From contig NZ_FYEE01000002.1 in the NCBI RefSeq assembly GCF_900187645.1, positions 318,639 through 382,638 on the forward strand: a stretch of DNA of 64,000 nt, given 5' to 3'. Below are positions 1 to 12,983 of the stretch, piece after piece; within the stretch, counting starts at the first letter, position 1; the number at the start of each line of letters is the position of its first letter. This DNA is from Pseudomonas sp. Irchel 3E20 (GTDB taxonomy: Bacteria; Pseudomonadota; Gammaproteobacteria; Pseudomonadales; Pseudomonadaceae). A program made the position numbers and the translations under genes. The notes below the pieces were generated by a model, which was not told the origin of the DNA, searched no databases, and worked only from the letters and a program-made list of their open reading frames with translations.

Positions 1-138
1 GATTTCGTCGCGGATGTGCTGGTCGGCAATCGGTGCCAGGCCACGGTCGGCGCGCATCCGCTGGCACACCGCGATGAAGTCCGGCGCGGTGTCGAGCAGG
101 GTGCCGTCCATGTCGAAAAGAACCGCTTTGATGGCCAT
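1..138 (-). CDS. mupP: MupP, MurNAc-6-phosphate phosphatase (HAD family), 5' part only
   Basis: Only the first 46 codons lie in the window; the gene runs off the left edge. The N-terminus carries HAD motif I (DMDGT, residues 9-13), with the nucleophile Asp9 and acid/base Asp11. In Pseudomonas the HAD phosphatase directly downstream of ubiG, long annotated as phosphoglycolate phosphatase (gph), is MupP. It dephosphorylates N-acetylmuramate 6-phosphate in the cytosolic peptidoglycan-recycling route. It starts 4 bases after the ubiG stop, so it is translated from the mtaD-ubiG-mupP transcript. The family is clear; the MupP assignment rests on gene order, because most of the protein is not visible. 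Confidence 0.8.
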   Translation of the reverse strand, partial: MAIKAVLFDMDGTLLDTAPDFIAVCQRMRADRGLAPIADQHIRDEI

Positions 139-142
139 CGGC

Positions 143-841
143 TTATTCCTCGCGCAGGGTCTGGATCATGTAGTTGACGTCCACGTCGGCGGCCAGTTTG
201 TAGTGCTTGGTCAGCGGGTTGTAGGTCAGGCCGATGATGTCCTTGACGGTGAGGCCGGCGGCGCGGCTCCAGGCGCCCAGTTCGGACGGGCGGATGAACT
301 TCTTGAAGTCGTGGGTGCCACGCGGCAGCAGCTTCATGATGTATTCGGCGCCGATGATGGCGAACAGGTAAGCCTTGGGGTTGCGGTTGATGGTGGACAG
401 GAACACCTGGCCACCGGGTTTGACCATGCGCAAACAGGCGCGGATCACCGAAGACGGGTCGGGCACGTGCTCGAGCATCTCCAGGCAAGTGACCACGTCG
501 AACTGCTCGGGCATTTCTTCGGCCAGGGCTTCGGCGGTGATCTGCCGGTACTCCACGCTCACCCCGGATTCGAGCTGGTGCAGGCGGGCCACCGCCAGGG
601 GCGCTTCGCCCATGTCGATGCCCATCACGGTGGCGCCGCGTTGGGCCATGGCTTCGCTGAGGATGCCGCCGCCGCAACCGATGTCCAGGACCTTCTTGCC
701 GGCCAGTTTGACCCGCTCATCAATCCAGTTGACCCGCAGCGGGTTGATGTCGTGCAGCGGTTTGAACTCGCTTTCGCGGTCCCACCAGCGGTGGGCCAGG
801 GCTTCGAATTTGGCGATTTCTGCGTGGTCAACGTTGCTCAT
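143..841 (-). CDS. ubiG: UbiG, ubiquinone biosynthesis O-methyltransferase
   Basis: A 232-residue class I SAM-dependent methyltransferase that performs both O-methylations in ubiquinone synthesis (family knowledge). The SAM-binding glycine motif [10 protein letters not shown] is at residues 51-60, and the short N-terminal helix with ALAHRWWD typical of UbiG precedes it. The length matches the usual 232-240 residues. The start is supported by a GAGGA ribosome site just upstream on the minus strand. It lies 51 bases downstream of mtaD and 4 bases upstream of mupP, giving a co-directional three-gene unit. Nothing is odd. Confidence 0.95.
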   Translation of the reverse strand: MSNVDHAEIAKFEALAHRWWDRESEFKPLHDINPLRVNWIDERVKLAGKKVLDIGCGGGILSEAMAQRGATVMGIDMGEAPLAVARLHQLESGVSVEYRQITAEALAEEMPEQFDVVTCLEMLEHVPDPSSVIRACLRMVKPGGQVFLSTINRNPKAYLFAIIGAEYIMKLLPRGTHDFKKFIRPSELGAWSRAAGLTVKDIIGLTYNPLTKHYKLAADVDVNYMIQTLREE

Positions 842-892
842 GGGGTCATCCTCTAAATCCAGTGAAAGCGTTGGCGGAGCTTGAGTCGTGGC

Positions 893-2239
893 TCAAGCCC
901 CTTGATTCGGTTGGTGGTGGCCGCCGATGCGTTCGCCCCAGGCGACGGCGGTGGCACACAGTTGCTGCTCGTCCAGGCGCGTCAGGCGGCGGTCTTCAAG
1001 CAAGGCTTTACCGGCGACCCAGACATGCGTCACACAGTCGCGGCCCGTGGCGTAGATCAACTGGGAAACCGGGTCGTAGACGGGTTGCTGGGCCAGGCCG
1101 GAGAGGTCGAAGGCCACCAGGTCGGCGGCCTTGCCCACTTCCAGCGAGCCGATGTGCGTATCCAGGCCCAGGGCTCGCGCGCCGTTCAAGGTGGCCATGC
1201 GCAGTGCGCGGTGGGCGTCCAGGGCGGTGGCCGAGCCCGCGACAGCCTTGGCCAGCAAGGCTGCGGTGCGGGTTTCACCGAGCAGGTCGAGGTCGTTGTT
1301 GCTGGCTGCGCCATCGGTGCCGACGGCCACGTTGACGCCCGCCAGCCACAAGCGCTCCACCGGGCAGAAGCCGCTGGCCAGTTTCAGGTTCGATTCCGGG
1401 CAGTGGATCACGCTGCTGTTACTTTCTACCAGCAAAGCCAGGTCGTCATCGCTGACCTGGGTCATGTGCACGGCCTGAAAGCGTGGCCCCAGCAGGCCCA
1501 GGCGTGCGAGGCGGGCCAGGGGCCGCTCCTGGTTCTGCTCCAGGGCCTGGTGCACTTCGAAGGCGGTTTCGTGGACGTGCATCTGGATCGCAGCGTCCAG
1601 TTCTTCGGCGATGACCCGCACTTTTTCCAGGCTTTCATCACCCACGGTGTACGGCGCGTGGGGGCCGAGGGCGATGGTGATACGCGGGTGGTGCTTGAGC
1701 TCGCCGAACAACGCGATGGCTTGGCGCAGGGCTTCGTCGGCGTCGCTGGCGCCGGGGATCGGGAAGTCGAGGATAGGCATGGCGATTTGCGCGCGGATGC
1801 CGCTGTTGTGCACGCGTTCGCACGCGACTTTGGGGAAGAAGTACATATCCGAGAAGCAGGTGATGCCGCCCTTGAGCTGTTCGGCGATGGCCAGGTCGGT
1901 GCCATCACGGACAAAGGCTTCATCGACCCACTTGCCCTCGGCGGGCCAGATGTGGTTTTCCAGCCAGGTCATCAGCGGCAGGTCGTCGGCCAGGCCACGG
2001 AACAGGGTCATTGCCGCGTGCCCGTGGGCATTGACCAGGCCGGGGCTCATGAGCATGCCGGGCAATTCGCGCACTTCTTGCGCCTTGAGCTTCAGGGCCT
2101 GGGCCCTGGGGCCGATAAACACAATACGGCCCTCGCGGATGCCCAGGCCGTGGTCCTTGAGCACAACGCCGGCCGGCTCCACAGGTACCAGCCAGGTCGG
2201 CAGCAGCAAGAGGTCGAGCGCAGGGGCAGAGATTGGCAT
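893..2239 (-). CDS. mtaD: MtaD-like methylthioadenosine/S-adenosylhomocysteine deaminase (TRZ/ATZ hydrolase)
   Basis: A 448-residue amidohydrolase of the TRZ/ATZ family. The metal-binding HxH pair is His72/His74 (NAHGHA). Further ligands sit in the MHVHET segment and the TDGAASNN motif near residue 300. In Pseudomonas the ortholog next to ubiG deaminates 5'-methylthioadenosine to methylthioinosine, feeding MTA salvage; the same family deaminates SAH. It heads the minus-strand unit with ubiG and mupP and diverges from mtnA, another MTA-salvage gene, across a 108-bp promoter region. Substrate preference cannot be read from sequence alone. Confidence 0.85.
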   Translation of the reverse strand: MPISAPALDLLLLPTWLVPVEPAGVVLKDHGLGIREGRIVFIGPRAQALKLKAQEVRELPGMLMSPGLVNAHGHAAMTLFRGLADDLPLMTWLENHIWPAEGKWVDEAFVRDGTDLAIAEQLKGGITCFSDMYFFPKVACERVHNSGIRAQIAMPILDFPIPGASDADEALRQAIALFGELKHHPRITIALGPHAPYTVGDESLEKVRVIAEELDAAIQMHVHETAFEVHQALEQNQERPLARLARLGLLGPRFQAVHMTQVSDDDLALLVESNSSVIHCPESNLKLASGFCPVERLWLAGVNVAVGTDGAASNNDLDLLGETRTAALLAKAVAGSATALDAHRALRMATLNGARALGLDTHIGSLEVGKAADLVAFDLSGLAQQPVYDPVSQLIYATGRDCVTHVWVAGKALLEDRRLTRLDEQQLCATAVAWGERIGGHHQPNQGA

Positions 2240-2308
2240 CGTGGCAGGGTTCCGCGGCTTTTATAGAGGACGGCGAAGTATACCCGAGCGTCTTCGCGGG
2301 GGGATCGC

Positions 2309-2314
2309 TATAAT
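2309..2314 (+). promoter_or_regulatory. Putative -10 box of the mtnA promoter
   Basis: A perfect TATAAT lies 33 bases upstream of the mtnA ATG in the mtaD/mtnA divergent spacer. No convincing TTGACA partner is visible 16-18 bases upstream, so only the -10 element is called. Confidence 0.45.
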
Positions 2315-2347
2315 CGGCCGCTTTTGTTCTTGAGTGGGGAGTCAGGC

Positions 2348-3424
2348 ATGCGCGATCGACTGTTGGCGGCGGAGAAGGTGAAGGCCATCGATTGGCGCGA
2401 TGGCGCCCTGTACCTGCTCGACCAGCGCATCCTGCCGTTCGAGGAGCGCTGGATCGCCTACACCAGCGCCGCCGGTGTGGCCGAGGCCATCCGCACCATG
2501 GTGGTGCGCGGCGCGCCAGCCATCGGCATCAGCGCCGCCTATGGCGTGGTGCTGGCCGCCCGCGAGCGCTTTGCCGCCGGCGGTGATTGGCAGGTGGAGC
2601 TGGAAGAGGACTTCGCCTTGCTCGCCGATTCTCGGCCCACGGCAGTCAACCTGTTCTGGGCCCTGAACCGCATGAGCGATCGCCTGTACCGCCTCAAGGG
2701 CAACGCCGACCCCTTGGCGGCGCTGGAGGCTGAGGCTCTGGCCATTCACGAGAGCGACCGCGAAGCCAACCTGACCATGGCGCAACTGGGGGTGGACCTG
2801 ATCCGCCGGCACCAGGGCAACGCCCAGGCGATCCTCACCCACTGCAACACCGGGGCCCTGGCCACCGGCGGCTTCGGCACAGCGCTTGGGGTGATTCGCG
2901 GGGCCTGGATCGACGGCATGGTGGAACGGGTCTACGCCGACGAAACCCGGCCCTGGCTGCAAGGCTCGCGCCTGACGGCGTGGGAACTGGCCAACGAAGG
3001 CATCCCGGTGACCCTCAATGCCGACTCCGCGGCGGCCCACATCATGAAAACCAAAGGCATCACCTGGGTCATCGTCGGCGCCGACCGCATCACCGCCAAT
3101 GGCGACGTGGCGAATAAGATCGGCACCTACCAACTGGCGGTGAACGCCATGCACCACGGCGTGCGCTTCATGGTGGTGGCGCCCAGCTCGACCATCGACA
3201 TGAGCCTGGCCAGCGGCGACGAAATTCCCATCGAAGAGCGCGACGGCAGCGAGCTGCTGGAGGTCGGTGGCAAGCGCGTGGGGGCGGACGTGGAAGCGTA
3301 CAACCCGGTATTCGACGTGACGCCGGCGGACCTGATTGACGCGATCGTCACTGAAAAGGGCATTGTCGAGCGGCCCGATATGGCGAAAATGGCCCAGTTG
3401 ATGTGCCGCAAACGCCTGCATTGA
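2348..3424 (+). CDS. mtnA: MtnA, S-methyl-5-thioribose-1-phosphate isomerase
   Basis: A 358-residue member of the aIF-2B/MtnA family that converts methylthioribose-1-phosphate to methylthioribulose-1-phosphate in methionine salvage. The family catalytic pair is present: Cys166 in [12 protein letters not shown] and Asp246 in [17 protein letters not shown]. The RGAPAIG substrate-binding stretch is at residues 54-60. The ATG at 2348 was chosen over an in-frame GTG-type start 24 bases earlier because a GGGGAGT ribosome site lies just before it and family proteins begin near MRDRLLAAE. It is monocistronic and divergent from mtaD. Confidence 0.95.
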   Translation: MRDRLLAAEKVKAIDWRDGALYLLDQRILPFEERWIAYTSAAGVAEAIRTMVVRGAPAIGISAAYGVVLAARERFAAGGDWQVELEEDFALLADSRPTAVNLFWALNRMSDRLYRLKGNADPLAALEAEALAIHESDREANLTMAQLGVDLIRRHQGNAQAILTHCNTGALATGGFGTALGVIRGAWIDGMVERVYADETRPWLQGSRLTAWELANEGIPVTLNADSAAAHIMKTKGITWVIVGADRITANGDVANKIGTYQLAVNAMHHGVRFMVVAPSSTIDMSLASGDEIPIEERDGSELLEVGGKRVGADVEAYNPVFDVTPADLIDAIVTEKGIVERPDMAKMAQLMCRKRLH

Positions 3425-3838
3425 TGGGCGATTCTGGTTGATGAATGGCTCTCGCGAGCAAGCTCGCTTCCGCGGGTAAGGGTTTTGGTGGGAGCGAGCC
3501 TGCTCGCGATAGGGGCCGCACAGCCAGCCAAACCGCCCCAATCGGCCGCCAATTCTGCATTCGCCCCCGCTCTGAGCTTCTCTCGTCGCCCTCAAGCCCG
3601 TCATCGCTCATCTAACTACGCTCCATGCGCATCAGAGGGATAGGTGCGTGGCGGCGATTGTGATACCATCCGGCGTTTTCCGAGATAGCCCCAAGGGGTT
3701 GTCTTTACTGCGCAAATCCGTGGTGCAACTCGTTGATTTGTCGTAAGTCGATGCATGGCATAAAGCCTGCACCGGCGAGCTTCGTTCGTCCCATATGGAT
3801 GTGACGAGGTTTCACCAGAAAAAGGAATCAGGCTTCTC
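3425..3838. other. Intergenic region mtnA-gyrA (414 bp)
   Basis: No coding sequence is supported here. The left part holds an inverted REP pair (about 3450-3512). The right part, about 3650-3838, is less GC-rich and presumably carries the gyrA promoter and a leader of more than 100 bases; I cannot pick a single -35/-10 pair with confidence. An AAAGGAATC ribosome site precedes the gyrA ATG. Confidence 0.6.
3450..3512. repeat. REP element pair (inverted doublet)
   Basis: The segment CTCGCGAGCAAGCTCGCTTCC (3451-3471) is nearly the inverted copy of the segment at 3490-3510, which reads GGGAGCGAGCCTGCTCGCGA. This is the two-unit BIME arrangement of fluorescens-group REP sequences. It lies just 3' of mtnA. 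Confidence 0.8.
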
Positions 3839-6490
<2,652 letters not shown>

Positions 6491-6500
6491 GCGGACACCC

Positions 6501-6534
6501 AGGGGGCGGATGAGAATTCGCCCCCTTGTTGTTT
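6501..6534 (+). terminator. gyrA rho-independent terminator
   Basis: The stem AGGGGGCG/CGCCCCCT has a 10-base loop and is followed by TGTTGTTTG, 11 bases after the gyrA stop codon. Confidence 0.75.
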
Positions 6535-6540
6535 GTGTAT

Positions 6541-6630
6541 GTGGGGGCGGGCTTGTCCGCGATGGCGTTATTGCTGCCGACAGCTATGTAGCGGTTGTAT
6601 CGACTTCATCGCGGGCAAGCCCGCTCCCAC
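6541..6630. repeat. REP element pair between gyrA and serC
   Basis: The left unit GTGGGGGCGGGCTTGTCCGC (from 6541) and the right unit GCGGGCAAGCCCGCTCCCAC (6611-6630) are imperfect inverted copies separated by about 50 bases. This is the most typical P. fluorescens REP core in the window. Confidence 0.85.
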
Positions 6631-6694
6631 GTCCGAGCAAGCATGAACTGAAGATTTATTGCACCACCCCCACCAGATCAGAGTGAGATTGGAT

Positions 6695-7780
6695 GTGAGC
6701 AAGAGAGCTTATAACTTCTGTGCCGGTCCCGCGGCGCTTCCTGAAGCAGTCCTGCAGCGCGCGCAGGGTGAACTCCTCGATTGGCATGGCAAGGGCCTGT
6801 CGGTCATGGAAATGAGCCATCGCAGCGACGAATTCGTGTCCATCGCCACCAAGGCCGAGCAGGATCTGCGCGACCTGCTGGACATCCCGTCTAACTACAA
6901 AGTGCTGTTCCTGCAAGGGGGCGCCAGCCAGCAGTTTGCCCAGATCCCCCTCAACCTGCTGCCGGAAAACGGCTCGGCCGACTATATCGACACCGGTATC
7001 TGGTCGCAGAAAGCCATTGAAGAGGCCTCGCGCTACGGTCACGTCAACGTCGCCGCCACCGCCAAGCCCTACGACTATTTCGCCATTCCCGGCCAGAACG
7101 AGTGGCAACTGAACCGTGACGCGGCCTACGTGCACTACGCGCCGAACGAAACCATCGGTGGCCTGGAGTTCAACTGGGTGCCCGAGACCGGCGACGTACC
7201 GTTGGTGGCCGACATGTCCTCGGACATCCTCTCGCGCCCTGTGGATATCTCCCGTTTCGGCATGATCTACGCCGGTGCGCAGAAAAACATCGGCCCCAGC
7301 GGTATCGTCGTCAACATCATCCGCGAAGACCTGCTGGGCCGCGCCCGCTCCCTGTGCCCGACCATGCTCGACTACAAGGTCGCGGCCGACAACGGCTCGA
7401 TGTACAACACCCCGCCGACCTTGGCCTGGTACTTGTCCGGCCTGGTGTTCGAGTGGCTCAAGGAGCAGGGCGGCGTGGCGGCCATCGGCAAGCTCAATGA
7501 GGTCAAGCAGCGCACCCTGTATGACTTCATCGACGCCAGCGGCCTGTACAGCAACCCAATCAATAAAACCGATCGCTCCTGGATGAACGTGCCGTTCCGC
7601 CTGGCCGACGACCGTCTCGACAAGCCGTTCTTGGTCGGCGCCGAGGCCCGTGGCCTGCTGAACCTCAAGGGCCACCGTTCGGTGGGCGGCATGCGCGCTT
7701 CTATCTATAACGCCGTGGACATCCACGCGGTCAACGCGCTGGTGGCGTACATGGCAGAGTTCGAGAAGGAACACGGCTGA
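6695..7780 (+). CDS. serC: SerC, phosphoserine/phosphohydroxythreonine aminotransferase
   Basis: A 361-residue class V PLP aminotransferase that makes O-phosphoserine for serine synthesis and 4-phosphohydroxythreonine for PLP synthesis. The Schiff-base lysine is Lys197 in AGAQKNIGPSG. The GTG at 6695 is chosen because it yields the conserved start MSKRAYNFCAGPAALP; the upstream in-frame extension is not conserved-looking. The gene overlaps pheA by one base (TGATG), the first link of the serC-pheA-hisC-tyrA/aroA-cmk supra-operon. Confidence 0.97.
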   Translation: MSKRAYNFCAGPAALPEAVLQRAQGELLDWHGKGLSVMEMSHRSDEFVSIATKAEQDLRDLLDIPSNYKVLFLQGGASQQFAQIPLNLLPENGSADYIDTGIWSQKAIEEASRYGHVNVAATAKPYDYFAIPGQNEWQLNRDAAYVHYAPNETIGGLEFNWVPETGDVPLVADMSSDILSRPVDISRFGMIYAGAQKNIGPSGIVVNIIREDLLGRARSLCPTMLDYKVAADNGSMYNTPPTLAWYLSGLVFEWLKEQGGVAAIGKLNEVKQRTLYDFIDASGLYSNPINKTDRSWMNVPFRLADDRLDKPFLVGAEARGLLNLKGHRSVGGMRASIYNAVDIHAVNALVAYMAEFEKEHG

Positions 7781-8874
7781 TGTCCGAGCAAGAACTCAAG
7801 GCCCTGCGCCTGCGCATCGATAGCCTGGATGAGAAAGTCCTAGAGCTGATTAGCGAGCGCGCGCGCTGTGCCCAGGAAGTGGCACGGGTGAAAATGGCCT
7901 CCCTGGCCGAGGGCGAAGTGCCGGTGTTCTATCGCCCCGAGCGCGAAGCCCAGGTGCTCAAGCGCGTGATGGAGCGCAACCAGGGGCCGCTGGGTAACGA
8001 AGAGATGGCGCGGTTGTTCCGCGAGATCATGTCCTCGTGCCTGGCCCTGGAGCAGCCGCTCAAAGTCGCGTATCTGGGGCCGGAAGGCACCTTCACCCAG
8101 GCTGCGGCCATGAAGCATTTCGGCCACGCGGTCATCAGCAAGCCCATGGCGGCCATCGATGAAGTGTTCCGTGAAGTAGCGGCCGGGGCGGTGAACTTTG
8201 GCGTAGTCCCGGTGGAAAACTCCACCGAGGGTGCGGTCAACCACACCCTCGACAGCTTCCTCGAGCACGACATGGTGATCTGTGGCGAAGTCGAGTTGCG
8301 TATCCACCACCACTTGCTGGTGGGCGAGAACACCAAGACCGACAGCATCAGTCGCATCTACTCCCACGCCCAGTCCCTGGCCCAGTGCCGTAAGTGGCTG
8401 GACGCCCATTACCCGAATGTCGAGCGCGTGGCGGTGTCCAGCAACGCCGAAGCGGCCAAGCGGGTCAAGGGTGAGTGGAATTCGGCGGCCATCGCTGGCG
8501 ACATGGCGGCGGGCCTCTATGGCCTGACGCGCTTGGCGGAAAAAATCGAGGATCGCCCGGATAACTCCACGCGCTTCCTGATGATCGGCAGCCAGGAAGT
8601 GCCGCCGACGGGCGACGACAAGACCTCCATCATCGTCTCGATGAGCAACAAGCCGGGGGCCTTGCACGAATTGCTGGTGCCGTTCCACGACAACGGCATC
8701 GACCTGACGCGGATCGAGACCCGTCCTTCGCGCAGCGGTAAATGGACCTACGTGTTCTTCATCGATTTTATCGGCCATCACCGCGACCCACTGGTCAAGG
8801 GCGTGCTGGAAAAAATCAGTCAGGAGGCCGTGGCACTCAAGGTGCTGGGTTCCTACCCCAAAGCAGTTCTTTAA
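7780..8874 (+). CDS. pheA: PheA, bifunctional chorismate mutase/prephenate dehydratase
   Basis: This 364-residue protein converts chorismate to prephenate and then to phenylpyruvate. An AroQ-type chorismate mutase helical domain occupies residues 1 to about 90. The prephenate dehydratase domain spans about 93-275, with the ENSTEG motif and the catalytic TRF at 264-266. A C-terminal ACT domain (about 283-360, GALHELL and ETRPSR motifs) binds phenylalanine for feedback inhibition. Start and stop are tightly coupled to serC upstream and hisC downstream (11-base gap). The family and domain order are unambiguous. Confidence 0.97.
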   Translation: MSEQELKALRLRIDSLDEKVLELISERARCAQEVARVKMASLAEGEVPVFYRPEREAQVLKRVMERNQGPLGNEEMARLFREIMSSCLALEQPLKVAYLGPEGTFTQAAAMKHFGHAVISKPMAAIDEVFREVAAGAVNFGVVPVENSTEGAVNHTLDSFLEHDMVICGEVELRIHHHLLVGENTKTDSISRIYSHAQSLAQCRKWLDAHYPNVERVAVSSNAEAAKRVKGEWNSAAIAGDMAAGLYGLTRLAEKIEDRPDNSTRFLMIGSQEVPPTGDDKTSIIVSMSNKPGALHELLVPFHDNGIDLTRIETRPSRSGKWTYVFFIDFIGHHRDPLVKGVLEKISQEAVALKVLGSYPKAVL

Positions 8875-8885
8875 GGGCGTTGATA

Positions 8886-9998
8886 ATGAGTGGCGACTTC
8901 CTCGCACTGGCGCAGCCGGGCGTGCAACAACTTTCGCCTTACGTTCCGGGCAAGCCTGTGGACGAACTGGCACGTGAGCTGGATATCGATCCGGCCCGCA
9001 TCGTCAAACTGGCCAGCAACGAAAACCCGCTAGGCGCCAGCCCCAAGGCACTTGCAGCGATCAGCGCCGAACTGGCGCAATTGACCCGCTATCCCGATGG
9101 CAACGGCTTTGCCCTCAAGTCCCTGTTAGCCGAGCAGTGCCGCGTGGAACCGGACCAGGTGACCCTGGGCAATGGCTCCAACGACATCCTCGAGTTGGTG
9201 GCGCGGGCCTACCTGGCGCCGGGCCTCAATGCGGTGTTCAGCGAGCACGCGTTCGCGGTGTACCCCATCGTCACCCAGGCTGTGGGCGCAGAGGCCCGAG
9301 TGATCCCGGCCATCGACTGGGGTCATGACCTGTCGGCGATGCTTGAAGCCATCGACAGCAATACCCGCGTGGTTTTCATCGCCAACCCGAATAATCCGAC
9401 GGGCACCTGGTTCAGCGCCGAGGCCCTGGACGAGTTTCTGCAGGACGTGCCCGAGCGGGTGCTGGTGGTGCTCGACGAGGCTTACATCGAATACGCCGAG
9501 GGCAGCGACCTGCCCGATGGCCTGGATTTTCTCGCGGCCTATCCGAACCTTTTGGTTTCGCGCACGTTCTCCAAGGCCTATGGCCTGGCGGCATTGCGGG
9601 TCGGCTACGGTTTGTCCTCGGCCGTGGTCGCCGATGTGCTGAACCGTGTGCGCCAGCCTTTCAACGTCAATAGCCTGGCCCTGGCCGCAGCCTGCGCCGC
9701 GTTGCAGGACAGCGAGTATCTGGAGCAAAGCCGCCGGTTGAACGAGGCGGGCATGGCCCAGCTTGAAGCCGGTTTGCGCGAGCTGGGCCTGGGCTGGATT
9801 CCTTCCCGTGGCAACTTCCTTTGTGTGGACCTGAACCGGGTGGCAGCGCCCGTGTTCCAGGGCCTGCTGCATGAAGGCGTGATCGTGCGTCCGGTGGCCA
9901 ATTACGGCATGCCGAACCACCTGCGCGTGACCGTTGGCCTGGCCGCGGAAAACGCCCGCTTCCTCGAGGCGCTGGCCAAGGTCCTGGCCCGTGGTTGA
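8886..9998 (+). CDS. hisC: HisC, histidinol-phosphate/aromatic aminotransferase
   Basis: A 370-residue class I/II PLP aminotransferase with Lys230 (TFSKAYGLAALRVGYG) as the PLP lysine and the ASNENPLG motif near the N-terminus. This paralogue, embedded in the aromatic operon between pheA and tyrA, is usually called hisC2 and probably serves as a phenylalanine/tyrosine (arogenate or aromatic) aminotransferase as well as acting on histidinol phosphate; that dual role is inferred from context. The ATG at 8886 is chosen because MSGDFLALAQPGVQ is the conserved N-terminus; the longer frame reads back into pheA. Confidence 0.93.
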   Translation: MSGDFLALAQPGVQQLSPYVPGKPVDELARELDIDPARIVKLASNENPLGASPKALAAISAELAQLTRYPDGNGFALKSLLAEQCRVEPDQVTLGNGSNDILELVARAYLAPGLNAVFSEHAFAVYPIVTQAVGAEARVIPAIDWGHDLSAMLEAIDSNTRVVFIANPNNPTGTWFSAEALDEFLQDVPERVLVVLDEAYIEYAEGSDLPDGLDFLAAYPNLLVSRTFSKAYGLAALRVGYGLSSAVVADVLNRVRQPFNVNSLALAAACAALQDSEYLEQSRRLNEAGMAQLEAGLRELGLGWIPSRGNFLCVDLNRVAAPVFQGLLHEGVIVRPVANYGMPNHLRVTVGLAAENARFLEALAKVLARG

Positions 9999-12234
9999 TG
10001 TCACCGCGCTGCAATCTGCTGCACCTATGATCGGGCGCTTGGTGGTGGTGGGCCTGGGGCTGATCGGCGGGTCCTTCGCCAAAGGCCTGCGTGAAAGCGG
10101 GCTGTGTGGCGAAGTGGTTGGCGTCGACCTCGACCCGCAGTCGCGCAAGCTGGCAGTGGAGCTGGGTGTCGTCGACCGCTGTGAAGAAGACCTGGTTGCA
10201 GCCTGCGAAGGCGCGGATGTGATCCAGTTGGCGGTGCCGATCCTGGCCATGGAAAAACTGCTGCTGCGCTTGGCTGGCATGCGGCTGGGGCAGGCGATCC
10301 TGACGGACGTCGGCAGCGCCAAGGGCAATGTCGTGCGTGCGGCCAGCGTGGCGTTTGGCCAGATGCCGGCACGGTTCGTGCCGGGCCATCCGATTGCCGG
10401 CTCCGAGCAGAGCGGGGTGGAGGCGTCCAACGCGCAACTGTTCCGCCGCCACAAAGTGATCCTGACGCCGCTGGCGCAAACCGATCCGGGTGCGTTGGCG
10501 GTGGTCGACCGTTTGTGGCGCGAACTGGGCGCCGATGTCGAGCACATGCAGGTCGAGCGCCACGACGAAGTGCTGGCGGCGACCAGCCATTTGCCGCATT
10601 TGCTGGCGTTCGGCCTGGTCGATTCGCTGGCCAAGCGCAATGAAAACCTAGAGATCTTCCGTTACGCTGCGGGTGGTTTCCGCGATTTCACAAGAATCGC
10701 CGGCAGCGACCCGGTTATGTGGCACGACATCTTTCTCGCCAATCGCGATGCTGTCCTGCGCACACTCGATACATTTCGCAGCGACCTCGACGCCTTGCGC
10801 GACGCGGTCGATGCAGGGGATGGGCACCAACTGTTGGGCGTCTTTACGCGCGCCCGGGTTGCCCGCGAGCATTTCAGTAAAATCCTGGCCCGCCGGGCCT
10901 ATGTGGACGCTATGAACTCCAACGATCTGATTTTCCTGGCAAATCCTGGTGGCCGCCTGACTGGGCGGATCCGTGTACCGGGCGATAAATCCATTTCCCA
11001 CCGCTCGATCATGCTGGGCTCCCTCGCCGAGGGCACCACCGAAGTCGAAGGGTTTCTTGAAGGCGAAGACGCCTTGGCAACCATCCAGGCGTTCCGCGAC
11101 ATGGGCGTGGTGATCGAAGGCCCGCACCATGGTCGTGTCACCGTTCACGGCGTAGGCTTGCACGGCTTGAAACCCGCGCCGGGCCCGATCTACTTGGGCA
11201 ACTCCGGTACATCGATGCGCCTGCTCTCGGGGCTGTTGGCCGCCCAGAGTTTTGACAGCACCCTCACGGGCGATGCTTCGCTGTCTAAGCGGCCGATGAA
11301 TCGGGTAGCCAATCCCCTGCGGGAAATGGGCGCCGTGATCGAAACCGCCGCCGAAGGCCGACCGCCCATGGTGATCCGTGGTGGTCACCCGCTTAAAGGC
11401 CTGACCTACAGCATGCCGATGGCCAGCGCCCAGGTTAAATCCTGCCTGCTGCTGGCGGGGCTCTATGCCGAAGGCAAGACCACTGTTACCGAGCCAGCAC
11501 CGACCCGCGACCACACCGAACGCATGCTGCGTGGTTTTGGCTACCCGGTGGCGGTGGATGGCGCCACCGCTTCGGTCGAGTCCGGGCATAAGCTGACCGC
11601 AACCCATATCGAAGTACCGGGGGATATTTCCTCTTCCGCGTTCTTCCTGGTGGCAGCGTCCATTGCCGAAGGTTCCGAGCTGGTGCTTGAGCACGTCGGC
11701 ATAAACCCGACTCGCACTGGCGTCATCGACATCCTGCGTTTGATGGGGGCTGATATCACCCTGGAAAACCAGCGTGAGGTCGGTGGCGAGCCGGTGGCGG
11801 ATCTGCGCGTGCGCGCGGCGCAGCTCAAGGGTATTGAGATTCCTGAAGAGCTGGTTCCGCTGGCGATCGACGAGTTCCCGGTGCTGTTCATCGCTGCGGC
11901 GTGTGCGCAAGGGCGTACTGTGCTGCGTGGCGCTGAGGAGCTGCGGGTGAAAGAGTCCGATCGCATTCAGGTCATGGCGGATGGCCTACTGACATTGGGC
12001 GTCAAGTGCGAGCCGACGCCGGACGGCATCATCATCGATGGCGGCCTGATCGGCGGCGGAGAAGTACACGGTCACGGCGATCACCGCATCGCCATGGCCT
12101 TCAGCGTCGCCTCCTTGCGCGCCACTGCACCGATCCGCATCCATGACTGCGCCAACGTCGCGACCTCCTTCCCCAACTTTCTCGCGCTATGCGCGCAGGT
12201 CGGCATCCGCGTCGCGCAAGAGGCTCAGTCGTGA
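9991..12234 (+). CDS. tyrA/aroA: TyrA-AroA fusion: prephenate dehydrogenase / EPSP synthase
   Basis: A 747-residue bifunctional protein of the shikimate pathway. The N-terminal prephenate dehydrogenase has a Rossmann start [12 protein letters not shown] and covers residues up to about 295. The EPSP synthase domain begins near residue 308 ([13 protein letters not shown]) and shows [10 protein letters not shown] and [10 protein letters not shown]. This fusion is known in pseudomonads. The GTG at 9991 overlaps hisC by 8 bases and has AAGG nine bases upstream; the ATG at 10027, giving MIGRLVVVG, is an alternative with no clear ribosome site. The stop overlaps the cmk GTG. Confidence 0.93.
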   Translation: MVDVTALQSAAPMIGRLVVVGLGLIGGSFAKGLRESGLCGEVVGVDLDPQSRKLAVELGVVDRCEEDLVAACEGADVIQLAVPILAMEKLLLRLAGMRLGQAILTDVGSAKGNVVRAASVAFGQMPARFVPGHPIAGSEQSGVEASNAQLFRRHKVILTPLAQTDPGALAVVDRLWRELGADVEHMQVERHDEVLAATSHLPHLLAFGLVDSLAKRNENLEIFRYAAGGFRDFTRIAGSDPVMWHDIFLANRDAVLRTLDTFRSDLDALRDAVDAGDGHQLLGVFTRARVAREHFSKILARRAYVDAMNSNDLIFLANPGGRLTGRIRVPGDKSISHRSIMLGSLAEGTTEVEGFLEGEDALATIQAFRDMGVVIEGPHHGRVTVHGVGLHGLKPAPGPIYLGNSGTSMRLLSGLLAAQSFDSTLTGDASLSKRPMNRVANPLREMGAVIETAAEGRPPMVIRGGHPLKGLTYSMPMASAQVKSCLLLAGLYAEGKTTVTEPAPTRDHTERMLRGFGYPVAVDGATASVESGHKLTATHIEVPGDISSSAFFLVAASIAEGSELVLEHVGINPTRTGVIDILRLMGADITLENQREVGGEPVADLRVRAAQLKGIEIPEELVPLAIDEFPVLFIAAACAQGRTVLRGAEELRVKESDRIQVMADGLLTLGVKCEPTPDGIIIDGGLIGGGEVHGHGDHRIAMAFSVASLRATAPIRIHDCANVATSFPNFLALCAQVGIRVAQEAQS

Positions 12235-12920
12235 ATATCAAAGCGCCGGTTATTGCCATTGATGGGCCAAGCGGCTCGGGTAAAGGCACTATTGCCGGAA
12301 TCCTGGCTAAGCGTTTGGGCTGGAACTTGCTGGACTCCGGTGCCCTTTACCGTTTGCTGGCCTTTGCTGCGAGCAATCATGGCGTCGACCTGACTAATGA
12401 AGAGTTGCTCAAACAGCTCGCCGCTCATCTGGACGTGCAGTTCATTGCCGCCACTGATGGCCAGTTGCAGCGCACGATCCTGGAAGGCGACGAAGTCAGC
12501 AACGCCATCCGCACCGAAACCGTTGGTGCCGGTGCCTCCCAGGTGGCGGCGTTGCCAGCGGTGCGCGAAGCCCTGCTGCAACGCCAGCGCGCGTTTCAGG
12601 AGGCCCCAGGCCTGGTGGCCGATGGCCGCGATATGGGTACGGTGGTGTTCCCCGATGCCCCGTTGAAGATTTTTCTGACCGCCAGCGCCGAGGAGCGGGC
12701 GCGTCGCCGTTACTTGCAGTTGAAGGCCAAGGGCGATGATGTTAGTCTGTCGAGTCTGCTAGATGAGATCCGTGCGCGCGATGAGCGCGATACCCAGCGA
12801 GCAGTAGCCCCGCTCAAACCGGCGGCTGACGCTATACAGCTGGATTCCACGGAGTTGTCCATCGAGCAGGTGCTGGAACGCATCATGAGCGAGATCGCCA
12901 TTCGCGATATCGCCGGGTGA
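12231..12920 (+). CDS. cmk: Cmk, cytidylate kinase
   Basis: A 229-residue CMP/dCMP kinase. The P-loop GPSGSGKGT is at residues 12-20, and [11 protein letters not shown] and the RRYLQLK lid region follow in the usual order. It starts with GTG overlapping the aroA stop (GTGA), so translation is coupled. The cmk-rpsA arrangement is widely conserved. A hairpin with a T-rich tail follows the stop and may separate it from rpsA. Confidence 0.97.
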   Translation: MNIKAPVIAIDGPSGSGKGTIAGILAKRLGWNLLDSGALYRLLAFAASNHGVDLTNEELLKQLAAHLDVQFIAATDGQLQRTILEGDEVSNAIRTETVGAGASQVAALPAVREALLQRQRAFQEAPGLVADGRDMGTVVFPDAPLKIFLTASAEERARRRYLQLKAKGDDVSLSSLLDEIRARDERDTQRAVAPLKPAADAIQLDSTELSIEQVLERIMSEIAIRDIAG

Positions 12921-12930
12921 CCAAGAAATA

Positions 12931-12970
12931 CCGCAGGGGACTCCAGGCATAGTCCTGCGGCTTTTCTTTT
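12931..12970 (+). terminator. cmk terminator or attenuator upstream of rpsA
   Basis: CCGCAGGGGACT pairs with AGTCCTGCGG (two bulged G) and is followed by CTTTTCTTTT. It would end or attenuate supra-operon transcription before rpsA. Confidence 0.7.
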
Positions 12971-12983
12971 ATATGAACGTAAC

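Noticed and set aside
6541..6630. Repeat pair that could suggest a CRISPR array
   Set aside because: Only two inverted units with a single loop; they match REP palindromes, not regular direct repeats with spacers.
10912..12234. aroA as a separate gene starting at an internal ATG
   Set aside because: The frame continues from tyrA without a stop, and no ribosome site precedes the internal ATG; fusion is known in the genus.
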